64,000 nt of DNA, from NCBI GenBank assembly GCA_007693585.1, contig REDH01000067.1, positions 16,593 through 80,592 of the forward strand, given 5' to 3'. A program made the translations under genes and the position numbers. The notes beneath the pieces were generated by a model. It ran no database searches. It worked only from the letters and a program-made list of their open reading frames with translations, and had not been told where the DNA came from. This DNA comes from Deltaproteobacteria bacterium (GTDB taxonomy: Bacteria; Myxococcota_A; Bradymonadia; REDH01). Below, piece by piece: positions 43,410 to 52,931 of the stretch. Positions within the stretch are counted from its first letter, which is position 1; each line of letters begins with the position of its first letter.

Positions 43410-45278
43410 ATGGCCGCAGATTCCCCCGAACTTCGTGTGGCCGTCGACACGGGCGGCACGTTCACCGACGTGGTCGCGGTGCAGGGTGCGCGGGTGGCCG
43501 TGGCCAAGGTGCCCTCGACGCCGGACAACCCGGCCCGCGCGGTGGCGCAGGGGATGGCGCGGGTGATCGAGGGTCTCGGTGCGCGGGCGGCGGCGTCGCT
43601 GATCCACGGGACCACGGTGGCCACGAACGCGCTGCTGGAGAACCGGGGGGAGCGTCCGTGGCTGGTGGTGAACCGGGGGTTCGAGGACCTGCTCCTGATC
43701 GGGCGTCAGGCGCGTCCGGACCTGCACGCGCTGCAGCCCGCGCCCCGTCCGGTGCTGGTGCCGCCGGAGCGGGTCGTGGGGGTCGGGGGGCGGGTGACGG
43801 CGACCGGGGCGGAGGTGGAGCCGCTGGATGTGGAGGCGCTCGATGCGGTGCTGGCGGAGCTTCCGGGCGCGCCATGCTCATGGGCGGTCTGCCTGCTGCA
43901 CGCGTATGCGAACCCGGACCACGAGCGTCGGGTGGCGGAGCGGATCGCCCGGGTCCGGCCGGGGGACGCGATCAGCCTGTCGTCGGAGGTGCTCCCGGTG
44001 TTCCGCGAGGTGGAGCGCGCCTCCACGACCGTGGCGAACGCCTTTGTCCGGCCGCGGATGGAGCGCTACCTCGGGGAGGTGGAGATGCTGGCGGGGGCGG
44101 TGGAGATCATGGGGTCGAGCGGGGGGCGGCTGCCGGTGTCGGTGGCACGCGCGCAGCCGGTGCACACGGCGCTGTCGGGTCCGGCCGGAGGGGTGGTGGG
44201 TGCGCTGGGGGTGGCGCGGTCGCACCATCCCGATGGGGTGTTGTCGTTCGACATGGGGGGGACGAGCACGGACGTGGCGCTGTGTCGGGGGGAGCTCCCG
44301 GTGCGGCACGGGAGCATGATCGGGGACTGGGCGATCCATGTGCCGATGCTGGACATTCACACGGTCGGTGCGGGGGGCGGCTCGATCGCGTGGGTGGATG
44401 ACGGGGGGGCGTTGCGGGTCGGGCCCCGGAGTGCCGGAGCGGATCCGGGGCCCGCGTGCTACGGCCGGGGCGAGCTGCCGACGGTGACGGACGCGAACGT
44501 GGTGCTGGGGCGGCTGCCTGCGGACACGCTGCTCGGCGGGGACATCCCGATCGACGCGGATCGCGCGCGGCGTGCGCTGTCGGCGCTCGCGGTGCGGATC
44601 GGGGCGAGCGTGGAGGAGACGGCGATCGGGGTGATCCGGATCGCGGTCGAGACGATGGCGCAGGCGATCCGCCGGATCAGCGTGGAGCGGGGGGAGGATC
44701 CGCGACGGTATCCGCTGTGTGCGCTGGGGGGGGCGGGGGCGCTCCATGCGTGTGCGCTCGCCGACGTGCTGGGGTGCCCGTCGGTGCTGGTGCCGGCCCG
44801 TGCGGGGCTGCTGAGCGCGGTGGGGATGCTGCAGAGCGCGCCGATCGCGGAGCGCTCCCTGACGGTGCTCGGGCGTCCGGAGGCGGAGATCGTCCGGCGG
44901 GCGGAGGAGTTGTCGCGCCTGTGTTCGCGTGCTGCGGGGACATCGGAGGCGCAGGTGGGGCTGGAGCTGCGGTATCGGGGGCAGAGTTTCGAGCTGGAGG
45001 TGCCGTTCGCGGGGGATCCGGGCGAGGCGGCGGCGGCGTTTGCGGAGCGCCATCGGGTCCGGTTCGGGTACGTGCTGGACGCGCCGGTGGAGCCGGTGAC
45101 GCTGCGGGTGCGGGCGGAGGGGGAGATGCCGCCGGTGCTGCCGTCGGCTGGCTCGGCGGGAGCGGAGGAGGTGATGGGGCCGCGGGCGGTCGCGGACCTG
45201 TCGGCGACGTTGTGGGTGGCGGAGGGGTGGCGTGCGCGGCCGCTCGCGGACGGCACGTGGCATCTGGAGCGCTCATGA
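43410..45278 (+). CDS. hyuA: HyuA-type hydantoinase/5-oxoprolinase subunit A
   Basis: A 622-residue HyuA/oxoprolinase alpha-type protein. N-terminal VDTGGTFTDVV, the HGTTVATNALLE motif, SGPAGGVVGA and DMGGTSTDVAL mark the ASKHA-type ATP-binding domains. It acts with HyuB to open 5-oxoproline, hydantoin or a related cyclic amide using ATP. It is 17 bp from gdhA, and its TGA overlaps the hyuB ATG. Since 5-oxoproline opens to glutamate, coupling to gdhA suggests pyroglutamate use; that substrate is inference. The start has only a weak ribosome site. Confidence 0.92.
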   Translation: MAADSPELRVAVDTGGTFTDVVAVQGARVAVAKVPSTPDNPARAVAQGMARVIEGLGARAAASLIHGTTVATNALLENRGERPWLVVNRGFEDLLLIGRQARPDLHALQPAPRPVLVPPERVVGVGGRVTATGAEVEPLDVEALDAVLAELPGAPCSWAVCLLHAYANPDHERRVAERIARVRPGDAISLSSEVLPVFREVERASTTVANAFVRPRMERYLGEVEMLAGAVEIMGSSGGRLPVSVARAQPVHTALSGPAGGVVGALGVARSHHPDGVLSFDMGGTSTDVALCRGELPVRHGSMIGDWAIHVPMLDIHTVGAGGGSIAWVDDGGALRVGPRSAGADPGPACYGRGELPTVTDANVVLGRLPADTLLGGDIPIDADRARRALSALAVRIGASVEETAIGVIRIAVETMAQAIRRISVERGEDPRRYPLCALGGAGALHACALADVLGCPSVLVPARAGLLSAVGMLQSAPIAERSLTVLGRPEAEIVRRAEELSRLCSRAAGTSEAQVGLELRYRGQSFELEVPFAGDPGEAAAAFAERHRVRFGYVLDAPVEPVTLRVRAEGEMPPVLPSAGSAGAEEVMGPRAVADLSATLWVAEGWRARPLADGTWHLERS

Positions 45279-46828
45279 ACGAGGCGATCGAGCTGGAGCT
45301 GTTTCGTCACCGCTTTGCGGCGGTGGCGGAGGAGATGGGCGAGGTCCTGACGCTCGCGGGGTTCTCGCCGAACATCAAGGAGCGTCGGGATCACAGTTGT
45401 GCGGTCTTCGACGGGCGCGGGGAGATGGTGGCACAGGCGGCGCACATCCCGGTGCATCTGGGGGCGGCGCCGCTGTGCGTGAAGGCGGTGCTCGCGACGT
45501 GTCCGCCGGGGGACGGGGAGACGGTGATCGTCAACGATCCGTTCGCCGGGGGGACGCACCTGCCGGACATCACGCTGGTGACGGGGGTGTCGCTGCCGGG
45601 GGAGGGGGGGGAGCTGTTCCACGTGGCGACGCGGGCGCACCACGCGGACGTGGGCGGGCTGACGCCGGGGTCGCTGCCGCCGTCGCGGCGGATCGAGGAC
45701 GAGGGATGGCGCACGGGGCCGGTGGCGCTGACGGAGGAGGTGGTGGCGTCGTTGCTGGCGGAGAGTCGCACGCCGGACGAGCGTCGCGGCGATCTGGCGG
45801 CGCAGCGGGCGGCGAACCGCCTCGGTCGCCAGCGCCTGCAGGAGCTCGCCGCCCGGTACGGGGGGGGGGTGGTCCGGCGGCAGGCGGAAGCGTTGCAGGC
45901 GTACACGGCGCGCCGGGTGGAGGCGTTTCTGGAGGAGCTCGGTGCGGGCGAGGCGCGGGTGGAGGACGTGCTGGACGATGCGCTCGGGGAGGGGCCGCCG
46001 GTGCGCATTGCGCTGGTGATGCGGGTGGAGGGGGGGCGGGTCGACTTCGACTTCCGGGGATCGGATCCGCAGGTGGAGGGACCGATGAACGCGGTGCGGG
46101 CGATCGTGGAGTCGGCGGTGTTCTACACGCTGCTCTGTCTGGTGGGCGCGGACGTGCCGGCCAACAGCGGGGTGATGCGTCCGGTGACGATCCGCACCGC
46201 ACCGGGGACGGTGGTCGACGCGGTGTATCCGGCGGCGGTGGCGGCGGGCAACGTGGAGACGAGCCAGCGCCTGGTGGACGTGTGTCTGGCGGCGTTCGGG
46301 GAGCTGCTTCCGGCGCGGGTCCCGGCGGCGAGCTGCGGGAGCATGAACAACGTGCTGATCGGGAGCGTCGCGGGGGCATCGCGACCGTTCGTGTACTACG
46401 AGACGAACGGGGGAGGACACGGGGGCGGGCCTGCGGGTCCGGGGGCGAGCGGGATGCAGGTCCACATGACGAACACGCTGAACACGCCTGTGGAGGCGCT
46501 GGAGCACGCGTTTCCGTTGCGGATCGAGCGCTACGGGCTCGCGCGGGGGACGGGGGGGCGGGGGCGGTACCCGGGCGGGGACGGCCTCGAGCGCGCGTGG
46601 CGGTTCCTGGAACCGGCGGAGCTGACGGTGATCGCCGATCGTCGTCGTCGGGGTCCACCGGGGGCGATGGGGGGCGGGGACGGCACGCCGGGGGAGCAGT
46701 GGCTGGAGGGTGAGGGGGGGGCGCGGATGCCCGTTCCGGGGAAGGGGACGCGCCGGGTGGAGGCGGGAGCGGTCTTCGCGATGCGAACGCCGGGCGGGGG
46801 CGGGTGGGGGAGCGAGGAGGGCGGATAG
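45275..46828 (+). CDS. hyuB: HyuB-type hydantoinase/5-oxoprolinase subunit B
   Basis: A 517-residue HyuB family protein: LELFRHRFAAVAEEMGEVL, SPNIKERRDHSCAVFD, NDPFAGGTHLPDITLV and the C-terminal GGRGRYPGGDG motif are all present. It starts in the ATGA overlap with hyuA, so the subunits are produced together. The plus strand is strongly G-rich here. The gene continues the gdhA-hyuA operon. Confidence 0.93.
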   Translation: MNEAIELELFRHRFAAVAEEMGEVLTLAGFSPNIKERRDHSCAVFDGRGEMVAQAAHIPVHLGAAPLCVKAVLATCPPGDGETVIVNDPFAGGTHLPDITLVTGVSLPGEGGELFHVATRAHHADVGGLTPGSLPPSRRIEDEGWRTGPVALTEEVVASLLAESRTPDERRGDLAAQRAANRLGRQRLQELAARYGGGVVRRQAEALQAYTARRVEAFLEELGAGEARVEDVLDDALGEGPPVRIALVMRVEGGRVDFDFRGSDPQVEGPMNAVRAIVESAVFYTLLCLVGADVPANSGVMRPVTIRTAPGTVVDAVYPAAVAAGNVETSQRLVDVCLAAFGELLPARVPAASCGSMNNVLIGSVAGASRPFVYYETNGGGHGGGPAGPGASGMQVHMTNTLNTPVEALEHAFPLRIERYGLARGTGGRGRYPGGDGLERAWRFLEPAELTVIADRRRRGPPGAMGGGDGTPGEQWLEGEGGARMPVPGKGTRRVEAGAVFAMRTPGGGGWGSEEGG

Positions 46829-46925
46829 GGGGCGAGCGGTGCGCGCGGCGGAGCGGAAACGGTCGCGGGCATGGGGGAGCGGTCGCGGTCGTCGGTGCTG
46901 TCCTGTCGGGACGGGGCGTTGACGG

Positions 46926-46952
46926 TTGTCATGCGTGGGGGGGCGTGATAGC
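46926..46952 (+). promoter_or_regulatory. Weak promoter-like element before PHP-like gene
   Basis: TTGTCA, 15-nt spacer, GATAGC, about 90 bp before the start at 47042. The spacer is short; hyuB readthrough is also possible. Confidence 0.3.
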
Positions 46953-47041
46953 TCCACCCGGCCGAGGGCGGGACGTCCGCGTTGCGTGGTGCAGCGCGGC
47001 GGCCCGTCCGGTCAACGACCCTGCTGCGAGGACAATCGCTC

Positions 47042-47821
47042 ATGCTGGTGGATCTCCACGTCTACACCAATGTTTCCGGAGGCTTTGCGCTTCCTCGCGC
47101 GATTGACGACGCGCGTCAGGCGGGTCTGGATGCGATCTGCGTGGCGGACCGTCAGGCGTCGCAGGAAGTGGCCCAGGCGGTCCTGGACGGCGCGACCGGC
47201 GACTTCCCGGTATTTCTCGGGGTGGAGCTTCCGACGCGGGTCGGGGATGTTCTGGTGATCGTGCCGGCTGTGGATCCGTTCTACAGCCGGGAGGAGTGGA
47301 AGCAGGTGGAGGCGCTTCAGCGGCCTTCCCTGTCCGATGTGCAGCAGCTTGCGGAGCGCGAGGGTGGGGTGGTGCTGATCACGCATCCCTACGACCGGGC
47401 GCGCAAGACGGCGCTTCGGGACCGGGTGTTTGCGGTGCGGAGCGCGGCGGGAATCGAGCTGGCGACGGGGGGCGCGGACGAGCGTTCCAACGCGTTGTCG
47501 GTGGAGGCGGTGAGCCACGCGGCCCTTCCGTCGTTCGCGGGCTCGGCGGCGCGGAAGAACGCGGCTCGGGGTCGTTGGGCGACACTGTTCGCGGAGGAGT
47601 TCGCGACGCAGGAAGGGCTCGTGGCCGCGCTCCGGTCGGGCAACTTCTGGCCGGTCGAGGTGGTGGAGCCGGGTCCGGCGCCGTCTCGCGGAGGCGGGCG
47701 CGGCGGTCCACGGGGGGACCGTGGCGATCGGGGGGACCGTGGCGATCGCGGCTCGCGTGGTGGTGGTGGTGGGCGTTCCGAACGGGGCGGAGATGGGCGT
47801 CGGGGCGGCCGACGCCGGTAG
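47042..47821 (+). CDS. PHP-like protein with RGG-rich tail and altered metal ligands
   Basis: A 259-residue protein. Residues 1-215 follow the PHP (histidinol-phosphatase-like) fold: MLVDLHVYTNVSGG at the start, CVADRQ, LGVELPT and ITHPYDR. In active PHP enzymes the first motif is DLHxHT and the second TDH; here the second His is Tyr and the TDH triad is ADR, so metal binding is probably partial or lost. The tail (about 219-259) is RGG/RGD-rich, resembling RNA-binding or condensate-forming tails. GAGGA lies about ten bases before the ATG. Function unknown. Confidence 0.65.
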   Translation: MLVDLHVYTNVSGGFALPRAIDDARQAGLDAICVADRQASQEVAQAVLDGATGDFPVFLGVELPTRVGDVLVIVPAVDPFYSREEWKQVEALQRPSLSDVQQLAEREGGVVLITHPYDRARKTALRDRVFAVRSAAGIELATGGADERSNALSVEAVSHAALPSFAGSAARKNAARGRWATLFAEEFATQEGLVAALRSGNFWPVEVVEPGPAPSRGGGRGGPRGDRGDRGDRGDRGSRGGGGGRSERGGDGRRGGRRR

Positions 47822-47842
47822 CGCGTGCGGGTGGTGGAGCGC

Positions 47843-47870
47843 TTGACCCTCCCGCCCGTGTTCCTTAGCT
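47843..47870 (+). promoter_or_regulatory. Candidate promoter for nuoEF
   Basis: TTGACC, 16-nt spacer, TTAGCT, about 70 bp before the nuoE start. Confidence 0.5.
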
Positions 47871-47939
47871 TTCGAGCGCCGCCGGAGCCGCCGGAGAGCA
47901 GCGTTGGCCGGGGCGGCAGACCAGTCCGGAGTGATCCAG

Positions 47940-48443
47940 ATGTCGACGGAAACGCGGAGTGAGACGTCCGAGCCGCTGGCCTTTTCGCCGGGTGCGGAGG
48001 AGAGGTTCCAGCGGGTGCTGGGCAAGTATCCGAACACGCGTGCGGCGCTGCTTCCGAGCCTGTACCTGGCGCAGGAGGATTTCGGGTACCTGAGCGTGCA
48101 GGCGATGGAGTATGTGGCGGAGCGGCTGGCGCTTCCGCCGAGCAAGGTGCTCCAGGTCGCGACGTTCTACACGATGTACTACAAGAAGCCGCACGGGACG
48201 CACCACATCGAGGTGTGCACGAGTGTCCCGTGCTGCATGATGGGGGGATACGGCGTGGTTCGCCACCTCGAGGGGAAGCTGGGCATCGGCGTGGGGGAGA
48301 CCACGCCGGATGGCCGCTTCACGCTGACGGAGGCGGAGTGTCTCGCCGGATGTGGCCATGCTCCGCTGATGCAGATCAACGGGCGATACCACGAGCACCT
48401 GACGCCGGAGCGGATCGACGAGATCCTCGACGGGCTCGACTGA
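47940..48443 (+). CDS. nuoE: NADH dehydrogenase I subunit E (NuoE)
   Basis: A 167-residue thioredoxin-fold subunit holding the [2Fe-2S] cluster N1a. Cluster cysteines are in CTSVPCC and AECLAGCGHAP. I chose the ATG at 47940 because GGAG lies eight bases before it; a TTG at 47904 is a possible longer start. It is followed by nuoF after 39 bp. Together they form the NADH-oxidising head of complex I. nuoA-D and nuoG-I are not in the window. Confidence 0.94.
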   Translation: MSTETRSETSEPLAFSPGAEERFQRVLGKYPNTRAALLPSLYLAQEDFGYLSVQAMEYVAERLALPPSKVLQVATFYTMYYKKPHGTHHIEVCTSVPCCMMGGYGVVRHLEGKLGIGVGETTPDGRFTLTEAECLAGCGHAPLMQINGRYHEHLTPERIDEILDGLD

Positions 48444-48482
48444 ATCCGGACCTCCTTCCCCCCCACAGCCCACGGTTTCCCC

Positions 48483-49754
48483 ATGGAGAAGATCCTCACC
48501 CGCAATTGGAACGTCGAGGGCGGGCACACGTTGGCCCACTACCGGTCCTCCGGTGGATACGAGGCCTTCCGCAAGGCGCTCGGTCTGACCCCGGAGGCGA
48601 TCATCGACGAGGTGAAGCTGTCGAACCTGCGCGGGCGCGGGGGGGCCGGCTTCCCGACAGGGGTGAAGTGGGGCTTCCTGCCCCGCGAGAGCGATGTGCC
48701 GAAGTACCTGGTGATCAACGCGGACGAGGGGGAGCCCGGCACGTTCAAGGACCGCTACATCATGGAGCGGGACCCGCACCGGCTGCTCGAGGGGTGCCTG
48801 ATCTCGGCGTGGGCCCTGGGGCTGAAGGCGACGTACATCTACATCCGCGGCGAGATGGTGTTCGGTGCCGAGCAGCTCGAGGCGGCGATCGAGGAGCTGC
48901 ACGAGGCCGGGCTGCTCGGGGAGGACATCCAGGGCAGCGGTCTGTCCCACGACATCCACGTCCACCGCGGTGCGGGGGCGTACATCTGCGGCGAGGAGAC
49001 GGCGCTGATCGAGTCGCTGGAGGGGAAGGCGGGGCAGCCGAGGCTCAAGCCCCCGTTCCCGGCGGTGGTGGGGGTCTTCGGGTGTCCGACCATCGTGAAC
49101 AACGTGGAGACCATCGCATGCGTGCCGACGATCATCGAGCGCGGCGGCGAGTGGTTCGCGGAGCAGGGCAGCGAGCGCAACGGTGGTCCGAAGCTGGCGC
49201 AGCTCTCGGGGCGGGTGAAGAATCCGGGCACCTACGAGGTGCCGAGTGGGCTGAACCTGCGCGAGTTCATCTTCGACGAGGCATGGGGCGGCGGCATTCT
49301 CGGGGACGGGGCGCTCAAGGGGGTGATCCCCGGAGGCAGCTCGTGTCCGGTGCTGACCCCGGACGAGATCGACGTGGGGATGGACTTCGATCAGCTCATG
49401 AAGGCGGGGTCGATGGGGGGGACGAGCGGCGTCATCGTGATCAGCGAGGATGTCTGCATCGTCCGTCTCGCGGCGCGCACGGCGCACTTCTACCACCACG
49501 AGTCGTGCGGTCAGTGCACGCCGTGCCGGGAGGGCACGGGCTGGGTGGCGAGGATCCTCGACGAGATCGAGGCGGGCCGGGGCCGGATGGAGGATCTCGA
49601 TCTGCTGCTGGAGATCTGCGACAACGTCGAGGGCAACACGATCTGTCCGCTCGGTGACGCGATGGCGATGCCGGTTCGTGCGTTCCTGATGAAGTACCGG
49701 GACGAGTTCGAACAGCACATTCGGGAGGGGGCCTGTCCCTTTCCGGAGTGGTAG
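48483..49754 (+). CDS. nuoF: NADH dehydrogenase I subunit F (NuoF)
   Basis: A 423-residue flavoprotein that takes electrons from NADH. The FMN/NADH sites are RGRGGAGFPTGVKW and GAGAYICGEETAL, and the N3 [4Fe-4S] cluster Cys set is SCGQCTPC plus a later CPLGDA. Length and motifs match NuoF of Proteobacteria. The ATG at 48483 begins after a C-rich leader without a strong ribosome site, so translation may depend on nuoE coupling. A separate promoter drives nuoJ downstream. Confidence 0.96.
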   Translation: MEKILTRNWNVEGGHTLAHYRSSGGYEAFRKALGLTPEAIIDEVKLSNLRGRGGAGFPTGVKWGFLPRESDVPKYLVINADEGEPGTFKDRYIMERDPHRLLEGCLISAWALGLKATYIYIRGEMVFGAEQLEAAIEELHEAGLLGEDIQGSGLSHDIHVHRGAGAYICGEETALIESLEGKAGQPRLKPPFPAVVGVFGCPTIVNNVETIACVPTIIERGGEWFAEQGSERNGGPKLAQLSGRVKNPGTYEVPSGLNLREFIFDEAWGGGILGDGALKGVIPGGSSCPVLTPDEIDVGMDFDQLMKAGSMGGTSGVIVISEDVCIVRLAARTAHFYHHESCGQCTPCREGTGWVARILDEIEAGRGRMEDLDLLLEICDNVEGNTICPLGDAMAMPVRAFLMKYRDEFEQHIREGACPFPEW

Positions 49755-49797
49755 GCGCTGCGGTGCGCCGGGCGCGGGTCGGCGGACGGAGAAAGGG

Positions 49798-49826
49798 TTG
49801 TCAGCCCGGGGGTGCGCGGGTATAGT
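49798..49826 (+). promoter_or_regulatory. Sigma-70 promoter for nuoJKLMN
   Basis: TTGTCA, exactly 17 nt, then TATAGT: five of six bases match in each element with ideal spacing, about 100 bp before nuoJ. It is the clearest promoter in the window. Confidence 0.75.
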
Positions 49827-49929
49827 CCGCGCGCTTCGCGCGTGCCCGCTGCGATGAGGCCAGCCCCCCGGCGCGGCCATCCCGTGGGCCGTGGACGAAC
49901 CCGCCGTGCACTGCACAGAACGGAGGCTC

Positions 49930-50442
49930 ATGGGCGCCGAGACCATATTCTTCTTCCTGTTCGGGGGTGGAGCGATCCTGTCCACCCTCGGCGTGCTCCT
50001 CAGCCGGAACCCGATCAACAGCGCGATCTCGCTCGTGGTGTCGTTCTTCTTCCTGGCGGGCATCTACGCGATGCTGAGCGCGCACCTGAACGCGATCATG
50101 CAGATCATGGTGTACGCGGGCGCGATCATGGTGCTGTTCGTGTTCGTGCTCATGCTGCTGAACTTCGGGGATGAAGAGCACGAGAAGCCGCGGCTGAACC
50201 CGACACAGATCATCTCGCTCCTCGTGGGGGCCGCGCTGCTGATCGCCATGTTCTCGGCTGCCACGGCCTTCGTCGACGGCAGCCGCCAGGTGTTCCACCC
50301 TTCGATGCCCCCGGGCTTCGGTGGGGTGGAGGCGATCGGCCACGCGCTGCTGACGTCGTACGTGCTTCCCTTCGAGATGGCTGCGGTGCTCCTGCTGGTG
50401 GGCATCGTCGGCGCGGTCGTCGTGGCCAAGCGTCGGTTCTGA
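49930..50442 (+). CDS. nuoJ: NADH dehydrogenase I subunit J (NuoJ)
   Basis: A 170-residue membrane subunit with five hydrophobic helices. NuoJ hallmarks are SRNPINSAISLVVSFFFLAGIYAML and VYAGAIMVLFVFVLMLLN, the latter the pi-bulge helix. GGAGG is placed four bases before the ATG at 49930. It heads the J-K-L-M-N proton-pumping block read from the TATAGT promoter. Confidence 0.95.
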   Translation: MGAETIFFFLFGGGAILSTLGVLLSRNPINSAISLVVSFFFLAGIYAMLSAHLNAIMQIMVYAGAIMVLFVFVLMLLNFGDEEHEKPRLNPTQIISLLVGAALLIAMFSAATAFVDGSRQVFHPSMPPGFGGVEAIGHALLTSYVLPFEMAAVLLLVGIVGAVVVAKRRF

Positions 50443-50524
50443 GTCCCCTCCCGGCCCGCGGGTCCCGGAGGCGGGACCGGGCCCCCGTGGCGCGTGCGCG
50501 GTCGCGCGACATCCGAGGAACCCC

Positions 50525-50833
50525 ATGCTGAGTCTGCCCCTTTCCTGGTACCTGATGCTGAGCGCGACCCTGTTCGTCATGGGTGCGCTCGGCCTGCTGC
50601 TTCGGCGCAACGCGATCGTCGCGTTCATGTGCGTCGAGGTGATGCTGAACGCCGTGAACCTGACGTTCATCGCGTTCAGCAAGTACCATCAGGACTACAC
50701 CGGTCAGGTCTTCGTCTTCATGGTCATCGCGGTCGCGGCGGCGGAGGCGGGGATCGGGCTGGCGATGATCGTGAACATGTTCCGCCACAAGCACTCGGTG
50801 CAGGTGGACGAGGCCACGCTGCTCCGGCACTAG
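50525..50833 (+). CDS. nuoK: NADH dehydrogenase I subunit K (NuoK)
   Basis: A 102-residue membrane subunit with three helices. The key Glu residues appear in FMCVEVMLNAVNLTF and AAAEAGIGLAMIVN, part of the antiporter-like proton path. Length matches E. coli NuoK (100). The ATG follows a GAGGAACC segment, and nuoL begins 43 bp downstream. Confidence 0.95.
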   Translation: MLSLPLSWYLMLSATLFVMGALGLLLRRNAIVAFMCVEVMLNAVNLTFIAFSKYHQDYTGQVFVFMVIAVAAAEAGIGLAMIVNMFRHKHSVQVDEATLLRH

Positions 50834-50876
50834 GCCGCACCGTCCCCGGACGCACCCGAGGGGTTCGAGGAGAACC

Positions 50877-52886
50877 ATGCAGGACATTCCAATCTACGAA
50901 TTCACGCTGCTCGGCTGGATCGCGCTGCTGCCGCTGCTGGGAGCCATCTTCAATGGCATCCTCGGTGCACGGTTGCCGCGCGCGCTGGTGTCGACAGTGG
51001 CCGCGGGGGCCATGGGCGTGGCGTTCATCCTGTCGATCGTGGCGGTCTGGACGCTGTTCCAGGGCCGGTTCGAGGGAGCAGATGGCCACACGCTGTACGG
51101 GGCCCTGTACCACAACGTGTTCACCTGGTTCGAGGTGGGCAGCCTCCGGGTGGACTTCGAGCTGCTGCTCGATCCGCTGAGCGCGGTGATGATCCTGATC
51201 ATCACGGGGGTGGGTTTCCTGATCCACGTCTACTCGATCGGGTACATGGAGGGCGACCGGAGCTGGTGGAGGTTCTTCACCTACCTGAACTTCTTCGTGT
51301 TCGCGATGTTGATGCTCGTGCTCGGCGACAATCTCGTCGTGCTCTTCCTCGGGTGGGAAGGCGTGGGCGTGGCGTCCTATCTGCTCATCGGCTTCTGGTA
51401 CGAGGACGACGAGAAGGCGAGCGCGGGCAAGAAGGCGTTCATCGTGAACCGCGTGGGCGACTTCGCGGTCCTGCTCGCGCTGTTTCTGCTGGTGATCTAC
51501 GCGGGCTCGCTCTCGGTGGTCGAGCTGCGCGAGTGGGCATCCACCCTCTCTCCGGCGCAGGTGACGGCGCTCGGCGGGGTGCTGACCGCCATCTGCATCC
51601 TCCTCTTCATCGGCTGCACCGGAAAGAGCGCCCAGATCCCGCTCTTCGTCTGGCTCCCGGACGCCATGGCGGGCCCGACGCCGGTCTCGGCGCTGATCCA
51701 CGCCGCCACGATGGTCACCGCGGGGGTGTACCTCATCGCCCGCCTGAACTTCCTCTTCGTCCTCTCGCCGACGGCGATGACCCTGATCGCGGTGATCGGC
51801 GGCCTGACGGCCTTCTTCGCCGCGACGATCGGCGTCGTGCAGAACGACATCAAGAAGGTGCTGGCCTACTCCACGGTGTCGCAGCTCGGGTTCATGTTCC
51901 TCGCGGTGGGCGTGGGCTCGTTCTTCGCAGGGGTCTTCCACCTGATGACCCACGCCTTCTTCAAGGCGCTGCTCTTCCTCGGGGCCGGGTCCGTGATCCA
52001 CGGGATGCATCACGAGCAGGACATCCGGAGGATGGGCGGCCTCAAGGACTACATGCCGATCACGCGGTGGACCTTCCTGGTCGGCTGTCTGGCGATCGCC
52101 GGCTTCCCGCTGTTCAGTGGCTTCTTCTCGAAGGACGAGATCCTCTGGTACACCCTGGCGAACGTGCACCTGCTCGGGGGCGTGAACCTGTCGTGGTTCC
52201 TGTGGTTCCTGGCGCTGGGGACCGCGTTCCTCACGGCGTTCTACATGTTCCGGCTCTACTTCCTCACCTTCGAGGGCGAGTGCCGGGCGGACGAGAAGAC
52301 GCGTTCGCACATCCACGAGTCCCCGCTGGCGATGACGCTGCCGCTGGTTGTGCTCGCCGTCCTGGCCGGGTTCGGCGGGTTCGTGGGCATTCCCCCGGTG
52401 CTCGGCAACGCGCTGGGCGGGCTGCCGAACGTGATGCACGACTGGCTCTACCAGGTCATCGGACCCGGGGAGGCGTTCTTCGCCTACCGCTTCGAGGGCT
52501 ACGGCATGGCCTGGATGTCCATGGCCGCGGCGACCGCGTCGGGCATCGGCGGCATCGCCCTCGCCTGGCTGTTCTACGGCAAGCCCTCGGACGTCCCGGG
52601 GGCCATGGCGGAGAAGGCGGCGGCAGTCCACCGGATCCTCTCCAACAAGTACTACGTGGACGAGTTCTACGCGGCGACCGTGGGCCGCGGCGTGACCCTG
52701 CTCGGCCGCGTCTGCCACCGCCTCGTGGACGAGCTGCTGATCGACACCCTGCTCGTGAACGGCACCGCCCGTCTGATGGGCTTCCTCGGCAGCGTCCTGC
52801 GCGTGGTCCAGAACGGACAGGTGCAGCGATACGTGGCCTTCGTATTCCTTGGCATCGCGATCATCCTCTACCTCGTCCTGCGCTGA
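50877..52886 (+). CDS. nuoL: NADH dehydrogenase I subunit L (NuoL)
   Basis: A 669-residue subunit, slightly longer than E. coli NuoL (613). It has the antiporter core with WEGVGVASYLLIGFWY, KSAQIPLFVWLPDAMAGPTPVSALIHAATMV and the AYSTVSQLGFM region, ending with the amphipathic lateral-helix and C-terminal membrane segment. Conserved Lys and Glu residues of the proton channel are in place. GAGGAG is just upstream of the ATG at 50877. It is followed by nuoM after 45 bp. Confidence 0.96.
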   Translation: MQDIPIYEFTLLGWIALLPLLGAIFNGILGARLPRALVSTVAAGAMGVAFILSIVAVWTLFQGRFEGADGHTLYGALYHNVFTWFEVGSLRVDFELLLDPLSAVMILIITGVGFLIHVYSIGYMEGDRSWWRFFTYLNFFVFAMLMLVLGDNLVVLFLGWEGVGVASYLLIGFWYEDDEKASAGKKAFIVNRVGDFAVLLALFLLVIYAGSLSVVELREWASTLSPAQVTALGGVLTAICILLFIGCTGKSAQIPLFVWLPDAMAGPTPVSALIHAATMVTAGVYLIARLNFLFVLSPTAMTLIAVIGGLTAFFAATIGVVQNDIKKVLAYSTVSQLGFMFLAVGVGSFFAGVFHLMTHAFFKALLFLGAGSVIHGMHHEQDIRRMGGLKDYMPITRWTFLVGCLAIAGFPLFSGFFSKDEILWYTLANVHLLGGVNLSWFLWFLALGTAFLTAFYMFRLYFLTFEGECRADEKTRSHIHESPLAMTLPLVVLAVLAGFGGFVGIPPVLGNALGGLPNVMHDWLYQVIGPGEAFFAYRFEGYGMAWMSMAAATASGIGGIALAWLFYGKPSDVPGAMAEKAAAVHRILSNKYYVDEFYAATVGRGVTLLGRVCHRLVDELLIDTLLVNGTARLMGFLGSVLRVVQNGQVQRYVAFVFLGIAIILYLVLR

Positions 52887-52931
52887 GCGCGGACCGGGCT
52901 GCGGCACCCGCCGCCGGGAGCATCCGGATCA

